A DNA stretch of 64,000 nucleotides from Methanoregula boonei 6A8 (GTDB lineage: Archaea > Halobacteriota > Methanomicrobia > Methanomicrobiales > Methanospirillaceae): positions 1,674,001 through 1,738,000 of the forward strand of contig NC_009712.1 of NCBI RefSeq assembly GCF_000017625.1, written 5' to 3'. Shown here piece by piece: positions 28,014 through 40,931 of this stretch (the first letter of the stretch is position 1; every line of letters begins with the position of its first letter). The notes under the pieces are model-generated. The model did not search any database, was not told the origin of the DNA, and worked only from the letters and a program-made list of their open reading frames with translations. The translations under genes and the position numbers were made by a program.

Positions 28014-28886
28014 TCACGCCGCAAAAAGGTGGCCGATGATCTGCTCGTAGATCTGCGGGTAGCAGGCATCCTCGCCGCTCTCAAGCGACGGGTTGTCATT
28101 TACCTCGATCACGCAGGCATCGCCGTTGTTGTTCTTGATATCCACGCCGTACAGGCCGTTCCCTATGGCATTACCCGCCTCAATCCCGAGTTGCACCACG
28201 TGGGGAGGGACAGCTGCTTCGGGCATGCTTTCCACCCCGCAGTACACAATATGGCCGTTGACTGAGGCCTGGATCTTGAAGGTCACCGAGGGGATCGTGT
28301 ACTTGCAGGCATACAGGAGTTTCCCGTCAAGGACTCCCACTCTCCAGTCGTATTTGCTCTCCACGAACTGCTGGACCACGATCCGGTCCGACATCTTGAT
28401 GAAGCGCCGCGCAACCCGGAAGAACTCGGCGATATCGCTCACCTTCTCCACCCGCTGCGAGAACGAGGTCGAGGGTTCCTTGAGGATGAGCGGTGTTCCC
28501 AGTGTATCGAAGAGCTCGGTAACCTTTTCGACCGTGAGATCGGTTTTTGGCAGGAATACCGTTCTTGGGAGCGCGACGTTCATCCTGATGAGATGGGAGT
28601 ACATGTTGATTTTGTCCCCGCAGATCTGGATGGAGTTTGCATCATCTATTACGGGAATCCCGTGGAATTCCGCCATCCGGGCCGCCACGTAGGTGATGTT
28701 CTTGGGATCGGTCCGGGCCCGGATAAAAAGGGCATCCATTTTCGGGATCTTGTTGATATCTACGGGAAAAAGGAACTCCGCGTTGTGCCCCAGGGCTTCC
28801 GCCACGTCCCGGCAGTGGATCAGGGCAGTAAGCTGCTCGGCGTTGGAGAGGGTTTTCCGGTCCACAAAGATGCCAAGCCGGCTCAT
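28014..28886 (-). CDS. RimK-like ATP-grasp ligase
   Basis: RimK-type ATP-grasp ligases attach amino acids, often glutamate, to a carboxyl group using ATP. From ATG 28886 the product has 290 residues: an N-terminal Rossmann-like domain (SRLGIFVDRKTLSNAEQLTA), a central portion with ICGDKINMYSHLIRMNVALP, TPLILKEPSTSFSQRVEKV (nucleotide lysine), VVQQFVESKYDWRVGVLDG, and GIEAGNAIGNGLYGVDIKNN with VIEVNDNPSLESG holding the metal ligands. ATG overlaps the preceding gene's TGA by four bases. Substrate is unknown. Confidence 0.88.
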   Translation of the reverse strand: MSRLGIFVDRKTLSNAEQLTALIHCRDVAEALGHNAEFLFPVDINKIPKMDALFIRARTDPKNITYVAARMAEFHGIPVIDDANSIQICGDKINMYSHLIRMNVALPRTVFLPKTDLTVEKVTELFDTLGTPLILKEPSTSFSQRVEKVSDIAEFFRVARRFIKMSDRIVVQQFVESKYDWRVGVLDGKLLYACKYTIPSVTFKIQASVNGHIVYCGVESMPEAAVPPHVVQLGIEAGNAIGNGLYGVDIKNNNGDACVIEVNDNPSLESGEDACYPQIYEQIIGHLFAA

Positions 28887-29665
28887 AGGAACACCTGGTG
28901 ATCGCGGTACGCCGCAAGGAATGCCCGCTCTCCCGGGGAGAGGCGCGTGTACCGCGTGGGGGCGAGCGAGGAGAGAGCGCAGGTGTCGCCGTTCCGGACA
29001 AAGACCATGTTCACAAGCGGGATGGAGAAGAGCCCGTAGAGTTTCTCCGCATAGCCGGCGATTGTCGCACACCTGTCCGTAGTCTTCCCAAAGACTGCCG
29101 TGCAGGTGCAGATCGCTGCATCATCGTCGATCTTCTGGTAGCAGAAGGGGTACTTGCCCCGGTTGGTGATGTGCTTGATCACATCCTTTGACTGATCGCT
29201 GTCCCGTACCACCGCATAATCGGTAGCCGTGGCAAAGTAGTTGATGCCGTACAGGATGGCCGGCAGGGGAACGTACGCCTGCGAGATCCCCCATTCTGCT
29301 ACCGGGATACCGGCACGTTTTGCGCGCTCAAGGCAGACCGGCACCACGAATGCATCAAGAACATCGCGGCTGGAGGGGCGGGTTGCCTCGCCTGCCTGCT
29401 CGCGGGCAAGAATGGTGTAGTAAGCCTCGGATTTGTATGAGTAGTCCTCGGCAATTACATGACAGGCACTGTCCCGCTGGATCACCGCAAGGGAGTCCCG
29501 CACCATGGCGTGATCCTTCCGGTGCAGGACATGTGCCGCTGCCCGCTTTTTTACCACCGGGCGGGGAAGCGCGCCTGATGCTGTGCCCGCGGTTTTGGAA
29601 AGAATGCTGCCCCCGGATTCAGGCATAGCCCCGGCCTCTGCCGAAGCATCCCACCTATCGTTCAT
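28883..29665 (-). CDS. RLAN-type (RimK-like ATP-grasp N-terminal) protein
   Basis: Residues 65-245 match the RLAN domain that accompanies or is fused to RimK-like ligases: VIAEDYSYKSEAYYTILARE, VLDAFVVPVCLERAKRAGI, LPAILYGINYFATATDYAVV, IKHITNRGKYPFCYQK and a C-terminal part with GNDTC-like RNGDTCALSSLAP. Here RLAN is a separate protein, translationally coupled to the ligase (ATGA). It may hold or present the acceptor. The first 50 residues are Ala/Lys-rich and doubtful; ATG 29506, preceded by GGAAGG, is a strong alternative start that gives 207 residues. First gene of the operon. Confidence 0.72.
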   Translation of the reverse strand: MNDRWDASAEAGAMPESGGSILSKTAGTASGALPRPVVKKRAAAHVLHRKDHAMVRDSLAVIQRDSACHVIAEDYSYKSEAYYTILAREQAGEATRPSSRDVLDAFVVPVCLERAKRAGIPVAEWGISQAYVPLPAILYGINYFATATDYAVVRDSDQSKDVIKHITNRGKYPFCYQKIDDDAAICTCTAVFGKTTDRCATIAGYAEKLYGLFSIPLVNMVFVRNGDTCALSSLAPTRYTRLSPGERAFLAAYRDHQVFL

Positions 29666-30020
29666 CTGCAGATCAGCTCGTTTGTTACCCTCGCTGATCG
29701 TCCCCGGGGGCCGGGTAGTTCCGGTACGGCATGGCAGGACCGGGCAAAAGACAGATTACAAATCATACGCGCCGCGGTTACCCTGCAGCGCTCTATAGAA
29801 AAAGAAGGAGAAAACGAGACCCGTTTATCCTCTTTTTCATCGTCATCGTTGCTGACACAGACGGTCATGTTCAACACTAATCCGGCACACGTGACCGGAT
29901 TTATTCTCTTTTCTTCTATAAGCAGAGGCCGTATAATGTATCTTTGGGTGTTCCACCCTGCATTTATGATTACGGGTCATAGCCCGGGCCGGGACCAGAG
30001 AAGACGCGCAGGTCGCACTG
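29666..30020. other. Intergenic region upstream of the amidoligase operon
   Basis: A 71-codon minus-strand frame at 29662-29877 overlaps the RLAN gene start and is not protein-like. No clear TATA element or repeat was recognised. The promoter of the amidoligase operon must lie here. Confidence 0.35.
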
Positions 30021-30503
30021 TTATTTCCGTACCGTATATCCCCGTTCGGTCAGGACCCGGATCACCAGATCGTCCCACCGGTTATCGTCCGGCTCGTGCA
30101 CCGGATCGATGCATTCTGTAAAGATACGGGTCACAAACGGATCCTCCGAGCAGAGGTAGCGCGAGAACATGATCCGCCCGGCCCTCCTTCCGGTCCGGGA
30201 AAGGATCAGCATCCTCCAGCATCCATAGTCCCGGCAGATATCGGGCCGGGTCAGGTGCACGGTACAGAATGCCTTTTCGGAACCGGGCTGGTGCCGGAAG
30301 AACGGGCATGCCTCGGGGAGTTTGTCAAAGATGGCCCGGTCATCGTACAGGGCCTGCTTATCCGGGTCCACCACAACAACGTTGGACTCGTTTGTGTAAC
30401 GGTTAAAGACCACAAACGTATAGTTTCCGCGATCCTCGGTTATGCTGTGCACCAGCCCAAGGTGGCTGCAGCATTCCCCGCACTGCTGGCAGTCAAAAAC
30501 CAT
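30021..30503 (-). CDS. Second YkgJ-family CxxxxC-cluster protein
   Basis: The 160-residue protein begins MVFDCQQCGECCSHLG, the family's first cysteine cluster, then CPFFRH and CTVHLTRPDICRDYGCW for the second. Between them lies an extra strand-rich segment (NYTFVVFNRYTNESNVVVVD). It is a metal- or Fe-S-binding protein of unknown role. It lies upstream of the amidoligase operon on the same strand, separated by 355 bases, so a functional link is possible but not shown. Confidence 0.8.
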   Translation of the reverse strand: MVFDCQQCGECCSHLGLVHSITEDRGNYTFVVFNRYTNESNVVVVDPDKQALYDDRAIFDKLPEACPFFRHQPGSEKAFCTVHLTRPDICRDYGCWRMLILSRTGRRAGRIMFSRYLCSEDPFVTRIFTECIDPVHEPDDNRWDDLVIRVLTERGYTVRK

Positions 30504-30637
30504 TGTCCCGGTCCTCTACCGGACATAGAACGCCCCGCGTTTTAATGGCACTGGTGCAGGGGAAGGTTAAAAAAAACACTGCTCTTGCCGGAAATTGCCA
30601 AGATTAATACCGGTCCCGCACATATACGTACCATCGC

Positions 30638-31561
30638 ATGGAGATTCTTTCGATTCTCTTAACCATCGCCGGGCTCTGCCTTTTTGAGACGATCACAAGC
30701 ATTGACAATGCCATTATCAATGCCGAGGTTCTCTCCACCATGTCGCAAAAGGCACGACGGTGGTTCCTGATCTGGGGTCTCCTTTTTGCCGTCTTTGTGA
30801 TCCGGGGCGTGCTGCCCTGGCTGATTGTCTGGGCCTCAGCACCCTCGCTTGGGCCGGTTGGCGCACTCACCGCAACCTTTTCTAGCGACCCCGCGGTTGT
30901 TGCCGCAATCGCCCAGGCCGCCCCGATCCTTCTTGTGGGCGGCGGGACATTCCTTATCTTCCTCTTTTTACACTGGATCTTTTTAGAGGAGAAGGAGTAC
31001 GGGATCTGCGGCGAGCGTTATATCGCTACAAAGGGTGTCTGGTTCTTTGCCGTGGTCTCAATCTTCCTTGCCGGCCTTGTCTGGCTTGCCATAAGCAAAA
31101 ATCCCATGATGGCCTTTGGTGCGGTTGTGGGCTCCTCGGCATTTTTCATTGTGCACGGGTTCCGGCAGAATGCAGAGGAGCATGAGAGAAAAATGGTCTC
31201 GGGCGATCTCTCCGATATCAGCAAGATCTTTTACCTGGAGATCATCGATGCCACATTCTCCATCGACGGGGTCATGGGAGCCTTCGCGTTTACCATGGCA
31301 GTCCCGCTCATCATCATAGGTAACGGGATTGGTGCCCTGATTGTCCGGGAACTGACCGTAAGGAACGTGGACACAATCCGGAATTACCGGTACCTGAAAA
31401 ACGGGGCCATGTATTCCATCCTCATTTTGGGCATTATCATGATCCTGGATGGCTTTGGCGCCGGCATCCCTGAGTATGTCTCCCCGATCGCCACTTTTGG
31501 CATTGTCGGGTATTTCCTGTACCGCTCCATCCGGGCAGCCCCGCCGGCCGGTACTACGTAA
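30638..31561 (+). CDS. DUF475/TerC-superfamily integral membrane protein
   Basis: The 307-residue protein has about eight to nine membrane helices and the TerC-type signature ETITSIDNAIINAEVL near residue 18 and again IIDATFSIDGVMGAFAFT near 207. The aspartates in these paired motifs are conserved in TerC-like proteins, which are implicated in metal ion (manganese, tellurite) handling. The intervening loop LEEKEYGICGERY is typical of DUF475. It is convergent with the Fe-S reductase, 33 bases away. Confidence 0.85.
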   Translation: MEILSILLTIAGLCLFETITSIDNAIINAEVLSTMSQKARRWFLIWGLLFAVFVIRGVLPWLIVWASAPSLGPVGALTATFSSDPAVVAAIAQAAPILLVGGGTFLIFLFLHWIFLEEKEYGICGERYIATKGVWFFAVVSIFLAGLVWLAISKNPMMAFGAVVGSSAFFIVHGFRQNAEEHERKMVSGDLSDISKIFYLEIIDATFSIDGVMGAFAFTMAVPLIIIGNGIGALIVRELTVRNVDTIRNYRYLKNGAMYSILILGIIMILDGFGAGIPEYVSPIATFGIVGYFLYRSIRAAPPAGTT

Positions 31562-31594
31562 ACCAAGGATCCTTCTTCATTTTCTTGAGAGGAA

Positions 31595-32401
31595 TCACCG
31601 CGACCCGTAGGATCGGACATGGTCACGGACGCGGCGATAGGGTTCGGAGAGGGGGTTGTGGTCATCGTACATCCGCATGTCGTTGCGGTTGTACTGCTGC
31701 CGGTCGTTTCCCACAGGGCAGACCTTGATGCAGCACCCGCACGGGGACAGGTACCGGTCCCGGAGTTCTTCTGACCGGCATGCACAGGCATGCTTATCGG
31801 TAAGGTGTGCCGGGTAACCGCCGCTTTTTACAGCCGATACGGGGCAGGCGGATACACAACGCCCGCAACGGATGCAGAGGGATTCCTCTAAAACCGGGTC
31901 ACCGGGGATTTCGGCTGAGGTGAGAATGGAAGCAAACCTGACCCGGGGGCCGTACTGGGGGGTAAGGAGCATGTTGTTCTCCCCGAATGTGCCAAGACCC
32001 GCGCAGAAAGCCGCATGCCGGTGGGAAAAGAAAGCTGCCGGGTTCTCCTTTAGGACCGTAATCGACCCGTACCCGTCGCGGGGGACCCAGACCGAGGGGT
32101 AACCTTTCTCAGTCAGGAATGTGGCAAGGCGGTACGCACAGGCATCAAGAGTCTCGTTAACCACATGGTACAGCTCGTGGTACCAGATGGACGGTGCAGT
32201 GTCCACGATCGGGAGGCTGACCGGGAATCCGATCACGATCACACTTTTTGTCCCGGGAACAAGGGATGCCGGCCGGAATGCCTCCGGGACCCAGGGTTCG
32301 AACAGGGGATTGTTCCAGCGCTCTGCCGGGGCAAATCCGACAAGCGGGATATCCATGCCACCGGTTTTCCTGAGGATCTGGCGCCGGAGGAGCGAGCTCA
32401 T
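31595..32401 (-). CDS. Epoxyqueuosine-reductase-like Fe-S protein
   Basis: The 268-residue protein has the flavin/cobalamin-like N-terminal region of QueG relatives (FAPAERWNNPLFEPWVPE, SVIVIGFPV, HAAFCAGLGTFGENNMLLTPQYGPRVRF) and a double [4Fe-4S] domain: CIRCGRCVSACP and CGCCIKVCPVGND. It lacks the C-terminal HEAT domain of true QueG, and the many short archaeal homologues have unknown substrates. It is probably a soluble electron-transfer or reductase protein. The neighbouring YjbQ gene is on the same strand, 146 bases upstream. Confidence 0.83.
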   Translation of the reverse strand: MSSLLRRQILRKTGGMDIPLVGFAPAERWNNPLFEPWVPEAFRPASLVPGTKSVIVIGFPVSLPIVDTAPSIWYHELYHVVNETLDACAYRLATFLTEKGYPSVWVPRDGYGSITVLKENPAAFFSHRHAAFCAGLGTFGENNMLLTPQYGPRVRFASILTSAEIPGDPVLEESLCIRCGRCVSACPVSAVKSGGYPAHLTDKHACACRSEELRDRYLSPCGCCIKVCPVGNDRQQYNRNDMRMYDDHNPLSEPYRRVRDHVRSYGSR

Positions 32402-32547
32402 GGATCACGTGTTGCACGGGGAAGGTAAAGAGAGTTTGTTCCCGGGCAAAGAATATGCCCGGCAAGATCCGGGCAAAAAATCCCGGACATCCCTTTATCA
32501 CGAGAGGGATATATGCCGGGGGACAGGACAAAAAGGGCAAGCGGCAT

Positions 32548-32964
32548 TTATTCGCCGGTGACCGTACACACAATGGTTCGTTTTCTGCCTGAGTTTACAT
32601 CAAGCTCAAGAAGGACAATCTGCTGCCATGTCCCGCAGCAGGGAGCCCCGCCTGAAACCGGGATCGTAAGAGACGGGCCCACAAGCGCGGCTTTTACATG
32701 CGAGCGCCCGTTGCCATCCCCCCACTTCGTGTTATGGGCATAGTCTGCAGTATCGGGCGCAAGAACACAGAGTGCCCGGTCGAGATCCGCTAGCACGCCG
32801 GGCTCGTACTCGATCGTGGTCAGCGCCGCAGTCGAGTGCTGCACGAAAAGATGTACAAGGCCGTCCTGTATCCCGCTCTCACAAACAACAGCAGCTACCT
32901 GCGGCGTGATATTGAGTATCTCTCCTTCACGCCGGGTGGTAACGGATATAATCTTACGGAACAT
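32548..32964 (-). CDS. YjbQ/UPF0047-family protein
   Basis: From ATG 32964, with GGAG before it, the 138-residue protein shows the family signatures LVHLFVQHSTAALTTIEYEP, DYAHNTKWGDGNGRSHVKAAL, LVGPSLTIPVSGG and GTWQQIVLLELD. Family members show thiamine-phosphate synthase activity in vitro; the physiological role is uncertain. The protein is cytosolic and forms trimers in known structures. The pilin-like gene ends 27 bases upstream of this start, so co-transcription is possible. Confidence 0.88.
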   Translation of the reverse strand: MFRKIISVTTRREGEILNITPQVAAVVCESGIQDGLVHLFVQHSTAALTTIEYEPGVLADLDRALCVLAPDTADYAHNTKWGDGNGRSHVKAALVGPSLTIPVSGGAPCCGTWQQIVLLELDVNSGRKRTIVCTVTGE

Positions 32965-32990
32965 GGGGGGCTCCATTTTTTTTAGAACGT

Positions 32991-33536
32991 TCAGGCAGTA
33001 ACCGCAAGCGAGTTAACCACAACCTGGGTCTGCTGGTCGGTGATATAGATGATCCAGATCCCTGGGGGAATGACGGTTATTTCCCCGGTTCCTTTCCCTG
33101 ATATCACAGCACTGAAATTATCCGTGTCCCAGAACTGCGATCCATCGTAATAAATGATCACAGTCCCCCCATCAGCCCATGGCTTTCCGGTCATGACCGG
33201 GGAAGGTGCGACGGGAATCTTTTCACCATCGGGAGACTCAAGGGTAACAAAGACCCCGGGTGATGATGCAGGACCGGATGCGTTGGCCAGAGCAACCGGA
33301 TCGCCCTGCAAATGGTACAGGATGATCACACTTTTGTCGGGAACCGGTGTTGAAACTTTTGCCTGGACGGCAAATACCGGGGGCTTCTGGAGAAAGGTGG
33401 TGACAAATACCCCCGAAACGGCAATGATAAGGACAACCGAAATACCGATCAGAAGGATGAGCAGAAAAATCCCGTATGCTTCAGTCAGGGCGCGGTCACG
33501 GCACGGGAGGGGCAAAGGATCAGATCCGTAAACCAT
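32991..33536 (-). CDS. Archaeal pilin-like secreted protein
   Basis: The 181-residue protein has a polar N-terminus of about 18 residues, then a long hydrophobic helix (AYGIFLLILLIGISVVLIIAV), as in archaeal type IV pilins (class III signal peptide; possible cleavage after R-A near residue 16). The rest is an extracellular strand-rich domain (VIILYHLQGDP, GTVIIYYDGSQFWD, PPGIWIIYITDQQTQ), typical of DUF1628-like pilins. Assembly and motor genes are not nearby. Confidence 0.7.
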   Translation of the reverse strand: MVYGSDPLPLPCRDRALTEAYGIFLLILLIGISVVLIIAVSGVFVTTFLQKPPVFAVQAKVSTPVPDKSVIILYHLQGDPVALANASGPASSPGVFVTLESPDGEKIPVAPSPVMTGKPWADGGTVIIYYDGSQFWDTDNFSAVISGKGTGEITVIPPGIWIIYITDQQTQVVVNSLAVTA

Positions 33537-33587
33537 CCTTGGAAGATCCAGCTCAAAAAGGTTCTCATTGGAATGAGCAGGAGACCA

Positions 33588-33602
33588 GTAAAAAAAAAAA
33601 GA
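33588..33602 (-). terminator. T-run terminator of gyrBA
   Basis: On the minus strand the gyrA stop codon is followed at once by a run of ten T (A-run at 33591-33600 as given). It probably ends the gyrBA transcript. Confidence 0.55.
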
Positions 33603-38229
<4,627 letters not shown>

Positions 38230-38352
38230 TCATTAAAAAAATTCCTTAAGATTATCACAATAATTATTGGTTCTCCGGCATTAAAATCCTGCTTGTCATA
38301 AAATCAGGCGTGGGAACCTGTATAGCCACCAGTTTTTTCTATAAAAAGGTTT

Positions 38353-39477
38353 TTAGGAAAACCGGTACCCCCCTTTGGGTACACGGATCTCAAAACAGAG
38401 CATTGCCGGATCGCCGGTCTCTTTGATCCCTATCCCGGTTATATCAAGAATTTCCCGGATAAAGAAAAGGTTTGGGCCGGTGGTTTTTGCAGGAGCCCAG
38501 ACAAACAGGGATTCCTTCTGGACCGCCGGGATACCGGTTCCCGTTTTCTCCAGGGAAATGACAAGACCTCCTTCGTTTTCCTGAAAAGAGATCCTCACCG
38601 GTTCTGCAATCCCGCCGGAGGCGTAGAGATATTCCATCAGGTGGGTAAGCCCCTTTTCAAGAAGAGGATCCGCAAGGATTTCCAGCCGGTCCATTCCCGT
38701 TGTACGAGTAAGGAGGATCGGGGGAATATGGGAGATGGCATAGAGCAGCACTTCGTTAAAGTTCTGCCATCGCGGTGCATGCAGCCCCAGTTTCTGGTAA
38801 TTCTCTGCAAGTTCGATATGGTTCTGGATCTCCCCGGTTGTATCCCGGAGCTTGTCCAGGATTGCAGTCTCCTCAGGATGTTTTGCGATCTGCCGGAGCA
38901 CATCAAGATATGCCCGGACAATAAAGATCTGGCTCTTGACATCGGTACGGGCCAGGGAGTTTATGAGGTTAAGTTTTTTCTGGGTAGCTACAAGCTCCCG
39001 CTCGTACCGGATCCGCTCGCTGATGTCGCGGGCTACAATGACCCCGTATATCTGCCGGTCAAACGTCACAAAACGTATCAGGATCTCCGCCGGGATCACC
39101 TTATCCTGTGAGGTAAAAAGATCGGTCTCGATCTTTTCCTGGGCACGGGTGGCAGCTGCCTGGGCAAACACCTTCCGGAACTGCTCTCGTTTTGTCAAAG
39201 CAACAAGGGAAAAGATATCCATGTCCTGCAGCTGTGCAATGGTGTAGCCCAGCTGGACAGTACAGGCATGATTGGCATCCACGCACCGGTTCCCGGGGGT
39301 CTGTACTACAAGGATCATCTCATTGGTTTCATCGATTAGGGCCCGGAACCGTTCAAGGTCTGCAAGCCGCTGCTGGAGGAGGGGATAGTAACTTTTGTGA
39401 AGCGAGGTCTCCCCCATCCCGATGATCCGCTCCCGCAGGGCGGTACGATCCCGCCCGGGATCAGAGTGCGGATTCAT
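38353..39477 (-). CDS. PAS-domain histidine-kinase-like protein, catalytically degenerate
   Basis: From ATG 39477 the protein has 374 residues: an N-terminal helix, a PAS domain (about 45-160, ending VARDISERIRYER), a dimerisation helix pair (165-225) and an ATPase-like domain (240-374, ending PKGGYRFS). Methanogen kinases of this type carry RHD in the first helix; here it is SLARTDVKSQ, with Thr178 for His. The N box reads GLTHLMEYL (Asn lost), the G1 box KTGTGIP (Asp lost), and the G2 box GPNLFFIRE (Gly lost). A pseudokinase signalling by conformation is inferred. The start lies inside the dehydrogenase gene, overlapping by 17 bases. Confidence 0.8.
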   Translation of the reverse strand: MNPHSDPGRDRTALRERIIGMGETSLHKSYYPLLQQRLADLERFRALIDETNEMILVVQTPGNRCVDANHACTVQLGYTIAQLQDMDIFSLVALTKREQFRKVFAQAAATRAQEKIETDLFTSQDKVIPAEILIRFVTFDRQIYGVIVARDISERIRYERELVATQKKLNLINSLARTDVKSQIFIVRAYLDVLRQIAKHPEETAILDKLRDTTGEIQNHIELAENYQKLGLHAPRWQNFNEVLLYAISHIPPILLTRTTGMDRLEILADPLLEKGLTHLMEYLYASGGIAEPVRISFQENEGGLVISLEKTGTGIPAVQKESLFVWAPAKTTGPNLFFIREILDITGIGIKETGDPAMLCFEIRVPKGGYRFS

Positions 39478-40618
39478 AGAGCACCCGGATCTCTTCAAGG
39501 GCAGGGTCCCGGGGATTGGTGGCCATACACGCATCTTTTATTGCATTGTCGGCAAGCAGCAGGATCGTGGATTTTGTTACGCCGAGGTCGGCCAGCGTCT
39601 CCGTGATCCCCAGTGCTGCGCGCAACCGGCGGATCTCCCCGGTGATCGCCGGGAGGCGCTTTTCTTCCGGCTGGGAACGAACCGCAATTCCCATAGCCTC
39701 ACCGATATCCAGGTACCGTTCCCGCGCCGATGAGTAGTTATAGGCAATGACCGTGTCGAGCAGCAGTGCATTACATTTTCCATGGGGCAGGTCAAGGTAC
39801 CCGCCCAGGCTGTGCGCCATCGCGTGCACCGCCCCGAGGCTTGCGTTGGAGAAGGCAAGGCCGGCATACATACTCGCAAGCATGGTCTCTTCGCGGAGAG
39901 AGAGATCGCAGGGGGAGGCTACGGCATTTTCAAGACTCCGGCAGATCCTCCGGATCGCCTCAAGCGCGTAAAGATCGGTCAGCGGCGAGCTCGCGTTAGA
40001 GACATAGGCTTCGATGGCATGGACAAGAACATCAAGGCCGGTGTATGCCGTAAGATCCGGGGGAAGGGTGAGCAGGGGTTCAGGATCGATAAGGGCGGCA
40101 TCGGGAACAAGTGCCTTGGAGATAATGGCGATCTTGACCCTGCGTACAGAATCAGAAATAATGGCAAACTGCGAGACATCCGCACTTGAACCTGCGGTTG
40201 TAGGAATACAGATCAGCGGGGGAGGAGGCACGGTAATCAGATCAACGCCTTCGAACTCGGTGATCGGCCGGTTTTCTGAAGAGACAATGCCAATCCCCTT
40301 TGCACAATCGATAACCGATCCTCCTCCTACCGCAATAAGTGCAGAGCACCTTCCTTGCGAAAAAAACTCAGCGCCCCCCATCACATTTTCGACCGTCGGG
40401 TTTGGCTTGATATCCGAGTAGATCTCGTATCCTATCCCTTCCCGCTGGAGATCGGCACCGACCTCATCGACTACCCCGGTTTTCCGGACGCCGGGATCCG
40501 TGACCAGCAGCACGCTTTTTGCACCAAAGTTCCGGATATACCTGCCGGCAAGATGCCGTGCGCCACTCCCAAAAAGCAGTTCGGGAGCAACAAATTTCCG
40601 TAATTCAAGGCGGGTCAT
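39461..40618 (-). CDS. Iron-containing alcohol dehydrogenase family protein
   Basis: Members reduce or oxidise alcohols and aldehydes with NAD(P). From ATG 40618 the protein has 385 residues: Rossmann-like ALIAVGGGSVIDCAKGIG, IPTTAGSSADVSQFAII, and metal ligands in TGLDVLVHAIEAY (Asp, His) and GAVHAMAHSLGGYLDLPHGKCN (two His). All four ligand positions are filled, so it is likely active. The next gene, a sensor, overlaps by 17 bases, which ties them in an operon. Confidence 0.88.
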   Translation of the reverse strand: MTRLELRKFVAPELLFGSGARHLAGRYIRNFGAKSVLLVTDPGVRKTGVVDEVGADLQREGIGYEIYSDIKPNPTVENVMGGAEFFSQGRCSALIAVGGGSVIDCAKGIGIVSSENRPITEFEGVDLITVPPPPLICIPTTAGSSADVSQFAIISDSVRRVKIAIISKALVPDAALIDPEPLLTLPPDLTAYTGLDVLVHAIEAYVSNASSPLTDLYALEAIRRICRSLENAVASPCDLSLREETMLASMYAGLAFSNASLGAVHAMAHSLGGYLDLPHGKCNALLLDTVIAYNYSSARERYLDIGEAMGIAVRSQPEEKRLPAITGEIRRLRAALGITETLADLGVTKSTILLLADNAIKDACMATNPRDPALEEIRVLYESAL

Positions 40619-40931
40619 AGACATGCACACAAGAGGGCCGGGCAGATTGCTCCAGTGGCAGGCCTCCCCTTACCACAAGAGTACTTTTTCCGGACTACAA
40701 CAACATGATAGCAGCCCCGGTATAAAATATTCATCCAGAGATCGTGCCACAGATACCGGTATTTACCTGATTGACGGTAGAACCAGGTGAAGACAGGGCA
40801 TTCAGGTAAACGGGCAAAAACCGGAGAGAGCAACATGAGAGATAGCACTTTTTTTTTATTTTGTAGTAGTCAGTGCTACGAAATCGGCAGTTTTTTATAA
40901 CCTAAAGCGATTATTCTATTCCGGTGAAAAA
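40619..40931. other. Intergenic region with cbiM promoter
   Basis: No gene is seen. A run of nine T with following AT-rich sequence (40851-40862) lies in the middle, and the cbiM promoter with a possible NikR site lies at 40877-40900 (listed). Confidence 0.5.
40877..40900 (+). promoter_or_regulatory. cbiM promoter: TATA box and TACGAAAT motif
   Basis: TTTTTTATAA at 40891-40900 is a TATA element about 31 bases before the cbiM start. TACGAAAT at 40877-40884 abuts its upstream side. The same TACGAA motif is found before cbiQ (45085-45092, reverse) and nikR (46840-46847). A GTAG-N6-CTAC inverted repeat also overlaps it. This may be the NikR operator; known NikR sites vary, so the assignment is tentative. 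Confidence 0.35.

Noticed and set aside
28887-29072. Longer N-terminus for the ATP-grasp ligase (start at 29072)
   Set aside because: The added 62 residues overlap the RLAN gene in another frame; the family start at ATG 28886 fits an ATGA overlap.
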